A stretch of DNA of 64,000 nt from Reticulitermes speratus (taxonomy: Eukaryota; Arthropoda; Insecta; Blattodea; Rhinotermitidae), in contig JAJKFL010000010.1 in NCBI GenBank assembly GCA_021186555.1, forward strand, positions 2,695,487-2,759,486, given 5' to 3'. A program made the translations under genes and the position numbers. The first letter of the stretch is position 1, and every line of letters begins with the position of its first letter. The notes under the pieces are model-generated. The model saw nothing but the letters and a program-made list of their open reading frames with translations. It ran no database searches and had not been told where the DNA came from. Of the stretch, positions 43,901 through 51,088 are shown piece by piece.

Positions 43901-46900
43901 GGTCCAACTGATCTTCTCCATTCTTCTCCAGCACCACATTTCAAAACTTTCCAGATACTTCTGATCTACTTTCCGAAGTGTCCACGTTTCAGCACCATAC
44001 AAAGCTATGCTCCAAATGTAGCACTTTACTAGTTTCTTCCTTAAATTTAATTCCAGTTTGCTGGTGAAAAGATTTTTCTTCTTGTTGAATGCTGTTTTTG
44101 CCATGGCAATTCTGGATTTAATTTCACGTGTACACCTTGCATCACTTGTCATCATGCTACCCAAATAATTGAAATATTCCACATTTTCCAATTGTTTTTG
44201 ATCTATCATAATTTTCATTGGGGATGGTTGCCTTGAGATTTTCATATCGACAAGGAATAGAAAAGCTGGTCACAGGATATGATAAATGGCTTAGTTGTGG
44301 TGAGGACTACGTGGAAATGTAGTGGGGTAGCAGAACATAGATATATGAACTGTTCTTAGTACAGTTGAATATAACTCAAAATATATGCAAAAATCTTACT
44401 TTCTGACATATATGTATACATACATACATAGATAGGGTGGCTCAAAAGTCACATAAGCTGAAGAACTGTTGCGTAGACGTACCTGGGAAGGAGGTTATAA
44501 GGGCCCTCACGTTCGGTTGGCATGTCTCACCCAAATACGTCATAATAGGCGCCTCCATGAAGCCGATTCCCATCCCAAGGATGATATTGGCCGCAAAGAG
44601 CATGGGGATGGAATGTGAGAAAGCGTAGAGCAACCAGCCAATTAGGAAGGGAATATTCACCAGGATCATGGACAACTTCCGGCCGAAGAACTCGACGATT
44701 AGCCCCGACATCAGGCTTCCGATTGGTTGGCAGATGAATGCGATGCTTCCTGCAAAGAAGTGCGCGGTACTGGGAACTGAAGCCACAAGTTAAGAAGTGA
44801 ATGTACCATTCCCTGTAACTTAGACTCGAGATTGATAAATCTTTATGTATAGTTTAGTTTTGAGTCGTTATGATCAGTAGACTACAGGGTGGGCGACCTA
44901 GGAATCGTGATTCGATTCCCCACAGAAGTAAAAAATTTTCCCTATTCTAAGGCACAAGGACAGGCTGTGGGAATTACTCGGCGTTTTTCACTGGCACCCT
45001 TGGTCTTTCCTTGGGTTAAAGCGGACGAGGAATGAAGCTAACTATCTAAATATGACGTGGGCTGAAGGCGTCCGTATATCCAGAGGATATTTGCCTTGCC
45101 CGTCTTTTGAAATATACCCTATTATTTGTCTCACGACTAAGAAAAATTGTGGAAAACCTCAGTAATGGTAACCGAAAAGTAAAAGAGACATTTAATCGAG
45201 GGATACTTCCATATAGTCTGGTTATTAAATCTTTATTTGTGGTCGGAGATTTTCAACAAAGGCCCCATCAATTTGCACAGATTTCTGCAAGTTAGTCAAG
45301 GGAAAGAGCGACAGAATTATCTGAGATCCGTTGTTCCACTTCATCAAGCCTTGTTGGTGCAGATGGGTAACATTCCCCCTTGGCCCAGGCCCACAAAAAT
45401 GCATCAAATGGAATAAGAGCGGGGATTCTTAAAGAAATGCGTTTGGTCCTGTGTCGTCCAGGTTGCATAAGTGTTTGCACAGTATGCTGGGGCCTATGTT
45501 GAAAGGTAACGTAAAGTTCTCCCTAGAAGAGGCCATGAAGGCCCAGAGGGGGAGTAGAGGTATAGCTCTAATATTTCCTTAACCTCGGCACTAGATGCGG
45601 ATGGGTGGTTAACGCCACTGCCCGGCCGCTTTACCCACGGAAATGACCCGGTATCCGTTGTACAGGAGGCTGAGTGGGCCCCAGGGCCGGTCTGGACGTG
45701 TGCTGAAAATCTCACACCCACGGGGATTTGATCTCCGGACCGTCCAGCTCGTAGCGATTCACTGTGCCGCTGTGTTGAAATGATAAACTAAATTGTAGTC
45801 CGTGGGCTTCAAAACGGCACAAGATTTGTAGCAAAATAGCATCCCGTTTACGAGATACAGCTATTTGACTTTATGCATTTACCTTTAGATCAGCCTGTAT
45901 AGTCATTACAAAGGCTGTCTAATCTTACCGAGCCATGATGCCTCATGTTCATCGATGCTTAGGTCGTCCTTGGCGTTGAGCGTGGCAGCGATGAGTATTG
46001 TGGTGAAGGCTATAGCCATACACAGGTCTAGCACTAGTAAGTTGGCAGCCACGTTTGCAAGGATCTACAAAAACACAAACGTTATAATTTCACCGCTATT
46101 AGACTCTTCTGGAATGTAAAAGGGAACACCTTGTGTGGAGACCACGTGCGTCACTCCGTGACCGACTGTCACTGGCTAAACCGTTTGTCACATTGTTAGT
46201 GCTACTATTATTATTATTATTGTAATTATTATTATTTTTATTTTTAAATGAATTTATCTGTTTTCTGTTAGGGTATTGGATTTCTGCCCAGTACTTTTTT
46301 ATATTGTTTTACTACATATTTGTGTTTTTCTTTAGTGTGTTGTCTTGTGTATTTGTACTGTTTTGTATTCATTTTTGTTTTTGTGCTGGCTTTGTAATTG
46401 GCAATTATGCTGTTAAGACAGCACGTTAATAAATACCCATTGAATTGAATTGAATTTTTTATTGTTGTTCCTTCGTAAAATAATTTGTTTACTACTGCAA
46501 ATTATAATGCATATTACAAAGCACATTACATATATTAAACATATTCATTTCTAATATGAGTATACTTTCATAGAAAACAGGATATTTTTCTGTCTGGCGT
46601 ATATTGTTTGACTCCTTCTACTGCTACTTCGCCGCGAGGGTGGGCTTTCCTTGATACGATAAACAAGTCGACAGGAAAGGACAACCGATAATTGTCAGAG
46701 AATATAATGACGACTGTACATGCAAAACAGTAGCAATTAATGCGTCCATCCAACCATCCATCCATATTTACAAAATGGATCCATGATGATTCTTGATTTG
46801 GGGCGTAGTGAGATATTGAAATGCATTTGATTGTGCAGCATTATGGACGATGCAGAACACCGCTGATCTAACCTGTGGTAGCCTGCTCCTCCAGACACCC

Positions 46901-46919
46901 GGTACGGAGGCTGTGCCAT
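31745..46919 (-). CDS. Tret1-like sugar transporter gene 2 (nine exons found, one early exon missing)
   Basis: This gene for a 12-helix MFS sugar transporter of the insect trehalose-transporter type is predicted at the plasma membrane. Exons in order: 46919-46873, 46064-45929, 44749-44483, 42831-42713, 41879-41697, 37214-37081, 35053-34843, 32912-32638 and 31976-31745 (stop). All junctions from the second of these onward are phase-compatible. The first exon ends with 2 nt of a codon while the next starts in phase 0, so an exon like 15099-15213 of gene 1 is missing. About 534 codons are visible; with a ~38-codon exon the protein would be about 572 aa, somewhat long for the family because of a linker exon. 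Introns are filled with SINEs and snapback elements. Confidence 0.88.
32003..32285 (-). mobile_element. SINE family B, full copy
   Basis: From GGGCCGCGATAGCTCAGTCG (minus strand, 32285) through the B-box GGGGATTGAATCCCGG to the AAAGGTAAAGGTAAAG-type end at 32003. It lies in the gene 2 intron between its last two exons. Confidence 0.88.
32638..32912 (-). CDS. Tret1-like gene 2, exon 9 (helices 8-10)
   Basis: Acceptor acgacag, donor gtagga; 275 nt, phase 0 in and 2 nt out. It reads VGSGVSSVAGGVCLFVFVHW, then KRKLSLIALAGSAACCLVIA and WIPLTMVVMLAFFNSLFFYI, and ends NWLSEIFPFR. The GKRKL loop corresponds to the second GRR/K motif between helices 8 and 9. Confidence 0.93.
33125..33247 (+). pseudogene. 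Mariner-like transposase fragment 1
   Basis: In frame from 33194 it reads SPSDCHLFTALKQNLGG (from TCACCGAGCGATTGTCATC; here the first codon is TCA), then HKFKD, matching the APSDxHLFxxLKxxLGG segment around the third catalytic residue of mariner transposases. It is cut off by SINE family B at 33248. A copy with a longer reach is at 43400-43563. Confidence 0.65.
33248..33394 (-). mobile_element. SINE family B, head half
   Basis: GGGCCGGGATAGCTCAGTCG on the minus strand, B-box GGGGATCTAATCCCGG, then GCCGGTCTGGAC complements. Truncated at CCGGTACCC (33250), exactly where the mariner fragment ends. Confidence 0.82.
33465..33874 (+). mobile_element. SINE family A with internal insertion/duplication
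   Basis: Head GCCGATCCCAGTGGCCGTGC and B box GGTTCGAATCCCACCG, interrupted at about 33558 by ~135 bp. After the interruption CCGGGGTCATGGATGTTTGT repeats the pre-insertion CCGGGGGCATGGATGTTTGT and the SINE body resumes normally to GGGGCTGTCAAGCCATTGAA. Confidence 0.8.
34074..34240 (+). mobile_element. SINE family B body, diverged
   Basis: CTTCCATCTAGTGGCTAGGT and AGTGGAGCTATACCTCTACT match the family B body; the rest is diverged. Confidence 0.45.
34420..34545 (+). mobile_element. Minimal snapback element with 40-bp perfect stem
   Basis: Arms 34420-34460 and 34466-34505 pair over 40 bp with one bulged base and a 5-nt loop (TAAAC). Each arm has ACCAACAAATGCACACC or its complement. It is followed at 34522 by ATGCACGGAATATAA, the tail conserved in the hammerhead-bearing elements. 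No hammerhead core fits in it. Confidence 0.7.
34843..35053 (-). CDS. Tret1-like gene 2, exon 8 (helix 7)
   Basis: Acceptor attttgtag, donor gtacct; 211 nt entering with 1 nt and leaving in phase 0. An acidic stretch YESYFSDEDEGAH leads into LQPQTLRPLQMVNLCFFLLH (helix 7) and SSIKPYLVHVFQNFG, the substrate-pathway region of insect sugar transporters. The acceptor phase requires an upstream exon ending with 2 nt, met by 37081-37214. Confidence 0.92.
35247..35290 (-). ncRNA. Hammerhead-ribozyme-like motif, best copy
   Basis: Minus strand: GACCC, CTGATGA, T plus GGCTCATTAATGAGCC (16-nt self-complementary stem II), GAAAC, AT, GTC, GGGTC. GACCC/GGGTC gives a 5-bp stem I directly next to the core, AC/GT a 2-bp stem III with an AT loop, and cleavage would follow GTC (between 35252 and 35251). 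The deviation from canonical hammerheads is one unpaired T between CTGATGA and stem II, shared by the family. Confidence 0.72.
35405..35449 (+). ncRNA. Hammerhead-ribozyme-like motif (mirror arm)
   Basis: GACCCC, CTGAGGA, TAGCTCATTAATGAGCC, GAAAC, AT, GTC, GGGTC. It is the inverted partner of the motif at 35247-35290, with an extra C in stem I and one changed stem II base. Confidence 0.65.
36065..36130 (+). mobile_element. SINE family B, small body fragment
   Basis: GAATCAGTGGAGCTATACCT followed by CCTTCATATGCCTT resembles the family B 3' body only. Confidence 0.35.
36155..36365 (-). repeat. Dispersed repeat family H, copy 1
   Basis: CATTCAATTCAACGTGTCTTTATTAACG-like tail followed by GCCAGCACAAAAGCACAAAT and GTACAAATACACAAAACA; it is the reverse of the copy at 46250-46465. 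Probably the 3' end of a LINE with a (GAATT)n tail. Confidence 0.65.
36377..36861 (+). mobile_element. Penelope-like snapback element, 8-bp target duplication
   Basis: Arms 36383-36445 and 36746-36810 (ATATGATTGGAGTA, GTAGGGGCGTATGA and complements), then ATGCACGGTGAATATAACG at 36834. ACTTGATT flanks it at 36369-36376 and 36862-36869. The middle is unpaired, unlike in the 35-kb copy. Confidence 0.72.
36437..36480 (-). ncRNA. Hammerhead-ribozyme-like motif
   Basis: Minus strand: ATCCC, CTGATGA, TGGCTAGTGACTGGCC, GAAAC, ATAT, GTA, GGGGC. The core is complete, stem I is CCC/GGG, stem III is AC/GT with a 4-nt loop, and cleavage is predicted after GTA. The opposite arm keeps only GAAACATATGTAGGGG. 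Confidence 0.62.
37081..37214 (-). CDS. Tret1-like gene 2, linker exon 7
   Basis: Acceptor ctaatgtag and donor gtgagt bound 134 nt, phase 0 in and 2 nt out, exactly bridging 41697-41879 (ends phase 0) and 34843-35053 (needs 2 nt). The 44 codons run SELQDTGDTNANVGFENRGF, EPDAAANGAAQQRNNTVSNN, QNNL. This is a hydrophilic Asn/Ala-rich insertion in the central cytoplasmic loop, with no helix. No similarity was recognised; identification rests on splice borders, phase and open frame. Confidence 0.72.
37395..37735 (+). repeat. 114-bp repeat element, 2 copies
   Basis: Begins with the family flank CCCAGTGGTTACTATATGTA, AGGTTTAACATTCAAC, CTACGTTCTGCCCACACAG, then two units with GACTGGTTTGTATAACTGAG and TTTACTGCGCGGTACG. 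It ends at GAGCTAGATCTTTATATATA. Confidence 0.88.
37740..39035. other. Gene 2 intron without recognised feature
   Basis: Contains only a degraded GTTTCGG..TTTTCAGTGTC block near 38450-38490 reminiscent of hammerhead-bearing repeats. No exon signals. Confidence 0.45.
39040..39875 (+). repeat. 114-bp repeat element, about 7 copies
   Basis: Same flank as at 37395 (CCCAGTGGTTACTATATGTA, ACCACCAGGTTTAACATTCA), then units of ~114 bp with GGATCTCAGAACAAACAGCG and GAGTGTGTTTACTGCGCGG. It is inverted relative to the array at 21676. Confidence 0.92.
40728..40770 (-). ncRNA. Hammerhead-ribozyme-like motif
   Basis: Minus strand: GCCC, CTGAAGA, TGAGCCTTATATAGCCTA, GAAAC, AT, GTT, GGGC. GCCC/GGGC gives a 4-bp stem I; the stem II of this copy is partly mismatched. 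Confidence 0.58.
40796..40838 (+). ncRNA. Hammerhead-ribozyme-like motif (mirror arm)
   Basis: GCCC, CTGAAGA, TGAGCCTTATATGGGCTA, GAAAC, AT, GTT, GGGC. Stem II AGCC/GGCT and stem I GCCC/GGGC are intact; cleavage is predicted after GTT. Confidence 0.62.
41095..41300 (+). mobile_element. SINE family C, copy 2
   Basis: CGACCTCGGTAGACAAGTGG, TTAGCGTGCTTGCCACTGG, B box GGGTTCGATCCCG, then AGCACCACTTCCTTCGGAGG and GTCCCATGTCGTAGATTTAC. Confidence 0.78.
41370..41460 (+). mobile_element. SINE-like 3' end with (ATT)n tail
   Basis: GAGGAGGCCCGAGCCCATAT and AGGGCTGTTGAGCCATGG match the family A terminus, followed by an ATT-rich microsatellite. Confidence 0.6.
41500..41615 (-). mobile_element. Single arm of the 40.7-kb snapback type
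   Basis: Repeats the left arm of the inner element: CAGACAAATGTACACAG, TGTTATTTAACACAA and GCCCAACGTGTTTCTAG. The mirror arm is absent. Confidence 0.7.
41563..41605 (-). ncRNA. Hammerhead-ribozyme-like motif
   Basis: Minus strand: GCCC, CTGAAGA, TGAGCCTTATATAGGCTA, GAAAC, AC, GTT, GGGC. Stem II AGCC/GGCT and stem I GCCC/GGGC are both intact. Confidence 0.62.
41697..41879 (-). CDS. Tret1-like gene 2, exon 6 (central loop)
   Basis: Acceptor ttctgacag, donor gtgagt; 61 codons in phase 0/0. MPETPIWLLSRGRYNDAEKA and LCWLRGWVTPDVVREEL closely match the gene 1 exon; the tail KVNKTNFQVKTSGSAT has diverged. Confidence 0.93.
42312..42552 (-). mobile_element. SINE family A, nearly full copy
   Basis: ATGGCTCGACAGCCC at 42312 to the head GCCGTGCGGTCTAAGGCGTG (minus, near 42550). 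It is flanked on both sides by TACTAC-type simple repeat (42275-42300 and 42551-42580), suggesting insertion into that microsatellite. Confidence 0.85.
42713..42831 (-). CDS. Tret1-like gene 2, exon 5
   Basis: Acceptor attctgtag, donor gtaagg; 119 nt, same phase as gene 1 exon 5. It reads ITCQISVFVVFLMGNVTDWR and TAAGINAALPIFTILYVLM, two membrane segments of the N-terminal bundle. Confidence 0.93.
42915..43168 (-). mobile_element. SINE family A, full copy
   Basis: Complete from ATGGCTCGACAGCCCCATG (42915) to the head complement GGATCGGC (43168), with the B-box complement GGGATTCGAACCC. Confidence 0.88.
43400..43563 (+). pseudogene. Mariner-like transposase fragment 2
   Basis: Frame SPSDCHLFTALKQNLGG, then QKFKYDREVQTVVTRWLITQ, the C-terminal part of a mariner-family transposase (SPSDxHLF ends in the third catalytic Asp of DDD). 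It stops at 43563 where an RTE-like LINE tail begins. It shares about 100 bp with 33125-33247. Confidence 0.75.
43562..44245 (-). mobile_element. RTE-like LINE, 3' 0.7 kb with intact C-terminal frame
   Basis: The minus frame of 220 codons reads NVEYFNYLGSMMTSDARCTR, EIKSRIAMAKTAFNKKKNLF, SIALYGAETWTLRKVDQKYL and on to FGRGYGPVVRQTTE. The thumb and C-terminal domain of a non-LTR RT are present; catalytic palm and endonuclease are lost. It ends with an (AATG)n-type tail at 43565-43590. This is the longest of four copies. Confidence 0.9.
44483..44749 (-). CDS. Tret1-like gene 2, exon 4 (helices 2-4)
   Basis: Acceptor ctttgcag, donor gtacgt; 267 nt as in gene 1. It reads SIAFICQPIGSLMSGLIVEF, FGRKLSMILVNIPFLIGWLL and GMGIGFMEAPIMTYLGET, with the MFS FGRK loop and the family's GFMEAP motif. 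Confidence 0.94.
44880..45110 (+). other. Possible unclassified SINE
   Basis: ACAGGGTGGGCGACCTAGG, a B-box-like GATTCGATTCCCCAC and GGGTTAAAGCGGACGAGGAA give a tRNA-like, SINE-like order. There is no second copy in the window. Confidence 0.35.
45502..45775 (-). mobile_element. SINE family B, nearly full copy
   Basis: AAAGGTAACGTAAAGTTCTC end at 45502, body GCCCAGAGGGGGAGTAGAGG, and head with the degenerate B box GGAGATCAAATCCCCG (minus). Confidence 0.82.
45929..46064 (-). CDS. Tret1-like gene 2, exon 3 (helix 1)
   Basis: Acceptor tttttgtag, donor gtaag; 45 codons plus 1 nt. ILANVAANLLVLDLCMAIAF and TTILIAATLNAKDD form helix 1 and the first external loop, ending EASWL as in gene 1. It enters in phase 0, which the exon at 46873 does not supply. 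Confidence 0.92.
46250..46465 (+). repeat. Dispersed repeat family H, copy 2
   Basis: GGTATTGGATTTCTGCCCAG, TTGTGTATTTGTACTGTTTT and a tail TTAATAAATACCCATTGAAT with (GAATT)n. It is inverted relative to 36155-36365 and sits exactly where the missing gene 2 exon would be expected. Confidence 0.65.
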
Positions 46920-46942
46920 GTCCCAACTCGAAACGTTGTTTC
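46873..46942 (-). CDS. First coding exon of a Tret1-like transcript
   Basis: Acceptor cttttcag precedes 46942. After 23 nt of 5' UTR, an ATG at 46919 opens MAQPPYRVSGGAGYH followed by 2 nt and donor gttaga. The phase fits the acceptor of gene 1 exon 2 (15213) and not that of gene 2 exon 3 (46064). It may start gene 2 through an undetected exon, or start a transcript that skips to gene 1. The ATG context (GGGACATGG) is acceptable. The assignment rests on splice borders. Confidence 0.62.
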
Positions 46943-47153
46943 CTGAAAAGGAATAATTATTTAGGTACATTCCAGTGTCTCTTATTAAACATTTAAATTG
47001 CCCTGTGAAGATTAGACTTACACCAGATATTTCAAGGCTGTACTGCAGATATTGATGTATCAGTCGGTCACACTGAAAACTGTTGAGTGTGCCTAATGGT
47101 CATTATCATCATCATCATGAGTTATTGATTTGAGGCTTAACTGCCTATCCCTA

Positions 47154-48395
47154 CATGGCTCAGGCGGTTAGTCGCCGGCCTTTCATCGCGGAAGCCGAGG
47201 CTCGATACAACAAAATTCCATATTGGTTATATGATGGGCAAAATAACATTGTGACAGGTTTCTCTCCCAGTACTTCAGTTTTCCCCTGTCAGTATCATTC
47301 CACCAATGCTCCATACTCATTCATTTATCTACCACCGACGCTCTATAATGTTTTTCTCCCAGTACTTCAGTTTTCCCCTGTCAGTATCATTCCACCAATG
47401 CTCCATACTCATTCATTTATCTACCACCGACGCTCTATAATGTTTTTCTCCCAGTACTTCAGTTTTCCCCTGTCAGTATCATTCCACCAATGCTCCATAC
47501 TCATTCATTCATCTACCACCGACGCTCTATAATGTTTTTCTCCCAGTACTTCAGATTTCCCTTGTCAGTATCATTCCACCAATGCTCCATACTCATTCAT
47601 TCATCTACCACCGACGCTGTATAATGTTTTTCTCCCAGTACTTCAGTTTTCCCCTGTCAGTATCATTCCACCAATGCTCCATACTCATTCATTCATCTAC
47701 CACCGACGCTGTATAATGTTTTTCTCCCAGTACTTCAGTTTCCCCTGTCAGTATCATTCCACCAATGCTCCATACTCATTCATTCATCTATCACCGACGC
47801 TGTATAATGTTTTTCTCCCAGTACTTCAGTTTTCCCCTGTCAGTATCATTCCACCAGTGCTCCATACTCATTCTTTCATCCACTACCGACGCTGTATAAT
47901 GTTTTTCTCCTACTACTTCATTTTTCCCCTGTCAGTATCATTCCACCAATGCTCCATCCCTCATTCTTTCATCCACTACCGACGCTGTATAATATTTTTC
48001 TCCCAGTACTTCAGTTTTCCCCTGTCAGTATCATTCCACCAATGCTCCATACTCATTCATTCATCTACCACCGACGCTGTATAATGTTTTTCTCCCAGTA
48101 CTTCAGTTTTCCCCTGTCAGTATCATTCCACCAATGTTCCACACACATTAATTCATCTACTACCGACGCTGTATAATATTTTTCTCCAGTACTTCAGTTT
48201 TCCCCTGTCAGTATCATTCCACCAACGCTCCACACACATTCATTCATCTACTACCGACGCTGTATAATGTTTTTCTCCCAGTATTTCAGTTTTCCCTTGT
48301 CAGTATCATTCCACCATTCCACCATATTAATTCATCTACCACCGACGCTATATAATCTTAGCAACTGACAGCGTCGTTAAATAACACAATTTAAG
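47154..48395 (+). mobile_element. SINE family D with internal 91-bp minisatellite
   Basis: Head ACATGGCTCAGGCGGTTAGT with CATCGCGGAAGCCGAGGCTC, body start TTCTCTCCCAGTACTTCAG, and end TTAGCAACTGACAGCGTCGT, TAAATAACACAA. The body segment is repeated about 12 times between head and tail. Confidence 0.8.
47262..48350 (+). repeat. 91-92-bp tandem array, about 12 copies
   Basis: The unit contains CTCCCAGTACTTCAGTTTTC, CCCTGTCAGTATCATTCCAC and ACCACCGACGCTGTATAATG. Divergence rises toward the right end. It is an expansion of the SINE body rather than an independent satellite. Confidence 0.93.
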
Positions 48396-48399
48396 ATCA

Positions 48400-48740
48400 T
48401 CAAAGCCCTATCCTAAAGGGTGCGCCCGAATTTGTCTTATCCCCAAGAAAATGAGTGGCCAATTGTTAAGTACTAGCCACGGCTCCGTCATATCGCATGG
48501 TGAATGCAATATTCACGCGCTATAATCCGCGAGGTATCTGACTGTGATTTCTGCAAGTAATCCTTTAATTGATTTGCTCGTATGTATCATTGCCATAACG
48601 GGATGAGATCTACTGCACGAATTTAATAAAGTTTTAAAAGACATTTGGGTAGATATTATCGGCAAAGTACGGCGTTATTTTTTTTACGATTTAAAGCAAT
48701 TGTTAATTTTGTAGACACATTTTAATAAAAGTTCCGCTGT
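48400..48740. other. Region without recognised feature
   Basis: No coding or repeat signature recognised. Confidence 0.4.
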
Positions 48741-49014
48741 GGGCCGGGATAGCTCAGTCGGTATAGCGACTCGCTAAGGGATGAAAGGTTCGGGGATCGA
48801 ATCCCGGTGGGAGCGAGATTTTCCGCACCCGTCCAGACCGGCCCTGGGGCCCACCCAGCCTCTTACCGGGGCGTAAAGCTGCCGAGGTGGGGCTTTATCC
48901 ACTCACCCCATCTAGCGCCGAGATTAAAGAAAGAGTACAGCTATACCACTATTCTCCATATTTACCTTCATGGCAGGTTATAGGGTAAACCTTACATTTA
49001 CCTTTACCTTTACC
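48741..49014 (+). mobile_element. SINE family B, full copy
   Basis: GGGCCGGGATAGCTCAGTCG, GGTATAGCGACTCGC, B box GGGGATCGAATCCCGG, and end (TTTACC)n. Confidence 0.88.
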
Positions 49015-49423
49015 CATACTTCACTGATTTCACGTTCCCACTCTGTTCTTTTCAACATGTTTTTACCCCGTTACATATCTGATGACGTAACACTTTAGGA
49101 AGGCACATGGGGGTCTTCCTGATATGTGGACTTCTGACAAATTAATAAACACCAACTGTCGTACAAAAAGTCAGTGATAGCAGGGAACTTGACATGCAAG
49201 TTTAGGATAAGTCGTGCTGCAGATATAAGGGATAACAAAACTTGTTTGTGTAAAAGCAGGTCGACTAACTTACTCGTCGTGATCAAGGCCGCGCTAAAGT
49301 GCATTCGTTTGTAGCTTCAGTAGAATTTGGAGGTGTAGGGTGCTCCAATTTATGTCACGGAATATCACACAAACTGAAATTTATGTACCTTCTGTGACGT
49401 AACAGCCGGTCAGGTTCTGTTAC
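49015..49423. other. Region without recognised feature
   Basis: Nothing recognised between the SINE and the minisatellite. Confidence 0.4.
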
Positions 49424-49768
49424 GCTTTGGGTTTGGTAAACAGTTACGTTCTGCCTTTGGTAACAAGTTACGTTCTGCCTTTGGTAACCAGTTACGTTCT
49501 CCCTTTGGTAACCACTTACGTTCTGCCTTTGGCAACCAGTTACGTTCTGCGTTTGGTAACCAGTTACGTTCTCCCTTTGGTAACCAGTTACGTTCTGCCT
49601 TTGGCAACCAGTTACGTTCTCCCTTTGGTAACCAGTTACGTTTTCCCTTTGGTAACCAGTTACGTTCTCCCTTTGGTAACCAGTTACGTTCTGCCTTTGG
49701 CAATCAGTTACGTTCTCCCTTTGGTAACCAGTTACGTTCTCCCTTTGGTAACCAGTTACGTTCTGCCT
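49424..49768. repeat. 24-bp minisatellite, about 14 copies
   Basis: The unit CTTTGGTAACCAGTTACGTT plus CTCC or CTGC includes the palindrome GGTAACC. Because 24 is divisible by 3, several frames stay open on both strands; these are not genes. Confidence 0.95.
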
Positions 49769-49875
49769 CCCCGTACTTCTGTACACGGTGCGGTGTCAAT
49801 CATGGCGAGACTTTTATAGAGAGACGAAATCTGACTGCAATTAAGAAATATGCTGCCGAAAATAAGGCAAAATAT

Positions 49876-50913
49876 TGTAGTGGATAAGTAGTTAGACAAT
49901 GGAATTTTCCATGGGTTAGTTTTTTTTCTCTGTATTTTAATTTCAGAGCTTTGTGTGTGTGGGTTTTTTTTCATCCCTCTACCCTCAGCATTCTGTTCGT
50001 AAAGCAGTGCTTTGTCTAGTGAAATGATGCAGGGGTTTGGCGATAGCCAATCGCGTTAAAGAATTTATGTAAACATTTTTGGTCAGCGATCTAGGGAGTA
50101 GTCGCTGGTCTGTTCACTTGTCTGGAACCCTCTTAGTAGGAAGGACGTAGTCACGGCTTGACAAATTTTGGAAGACAAAGGGGACAAAGAAACTAAGGAA
50201 CTGCGAACAAAAATTAAATACTGGAGGTAAGCGGTTGTTAATTGGGAAATAATACAGTAAATTACTATGAAGTAAAATTAAAGTATTAAATTTGTTTAGT
50301 TTTCTGCATTTAGGACGAGTAATTTACTTAACCGCCTGTATTATTCTACGAGAGAAGCATTGTTTTACTGTAATTATTTAGTTGTAGTAGTTTAGATTTG
50401 TGTTTTTTGAAAGAATTAATTTTAAACAGTAGTTTCGGTTCTAAAAGATTTTTTGTTACGTTTTATTAGTTAGCCAAATTATTATATTAACACCAAAGTG
50501 TTGTATGACTACTTTCATATATATTTTAGTGAATTTTAGAATATATTTAATACTAATTAATTGCAGTTAATTCATTACGCAAATCACAAGTGTTGAGTGA
50601 GTGAAATAAGAAAGCAAACATTCTTTGTTCTCGTGGAAAGAGTGTAAAGAGAGTTAGACAAAGACGACCACACCCTCACGAAGCCGACCGAACCAAACCC
50701 ACCCGAAGAAAGCCGAACAGACTCCCCCTTCCTTTCGCATCTCTCCTTACCCCACTCCTACGAAGATAGGCAACCCGCCTCTGGCTACGCCAACAGCTGA
50801 TCACTGTGTGCGCCCAGACTACGCAGATAGATATAGGACGCGCACTGATAACTTGTTGATCCTTTTGCTGTTGAGCGCTCTTTCATATATGGTGGCAGCG
50901 AATTACCAGTACA
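49876..50913 (+). repeat. Left LTR
   Basis: Begins TGTAGTGGATAAG and ends TTACCAGTACA (TG...CA termini). Near its 3' end lies TGGTGGCAGCG, a motif echoed in the primer-binding region. Confidence 0.95.
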
Positions 50914-50922
50914 GAAATTGGT

Positions 50923-50940
50923 TGGCAGCGTCGGATAAGG
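50923..50940 (+). other. Candidate primer-binding site
   Basis: TGGCAGCGTCGGATAAGG lies 9 nt after the left LTR and begins with TGG, complementary to a tRNA CCA end. The tRNA was not identified. Confidence 0.5.
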
Positions 50941-51088
50941 GTTTTGTGTTTTAGTGGTTTACTAATACCACAGGGGGTTCACTGTCAGTGACTAGTATTA
51001 CGGGTGTCACATTGTATAGAGGTTCCGGCTTCTAGACCAATTAGGTTTAGTAACTCAGATATTTGGGGATATTTAATTTGAGTTAAAA

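Noticed and set aside
46568-46680. Candidate missing exon 2 of gene 2 (KAHPRGEVAVEGVKQY)
   Set aside because: The acceptor phase fits, but no acceptable donor in phase 0, a weak pyrimidine tract, and no resemblance to gene 1 exon 2.
47155-48176. Frames with repeated SFIYHRR / FSQYFSFP
   Set aside because: Translation of the 91-bp SINE-internal minisatellite.
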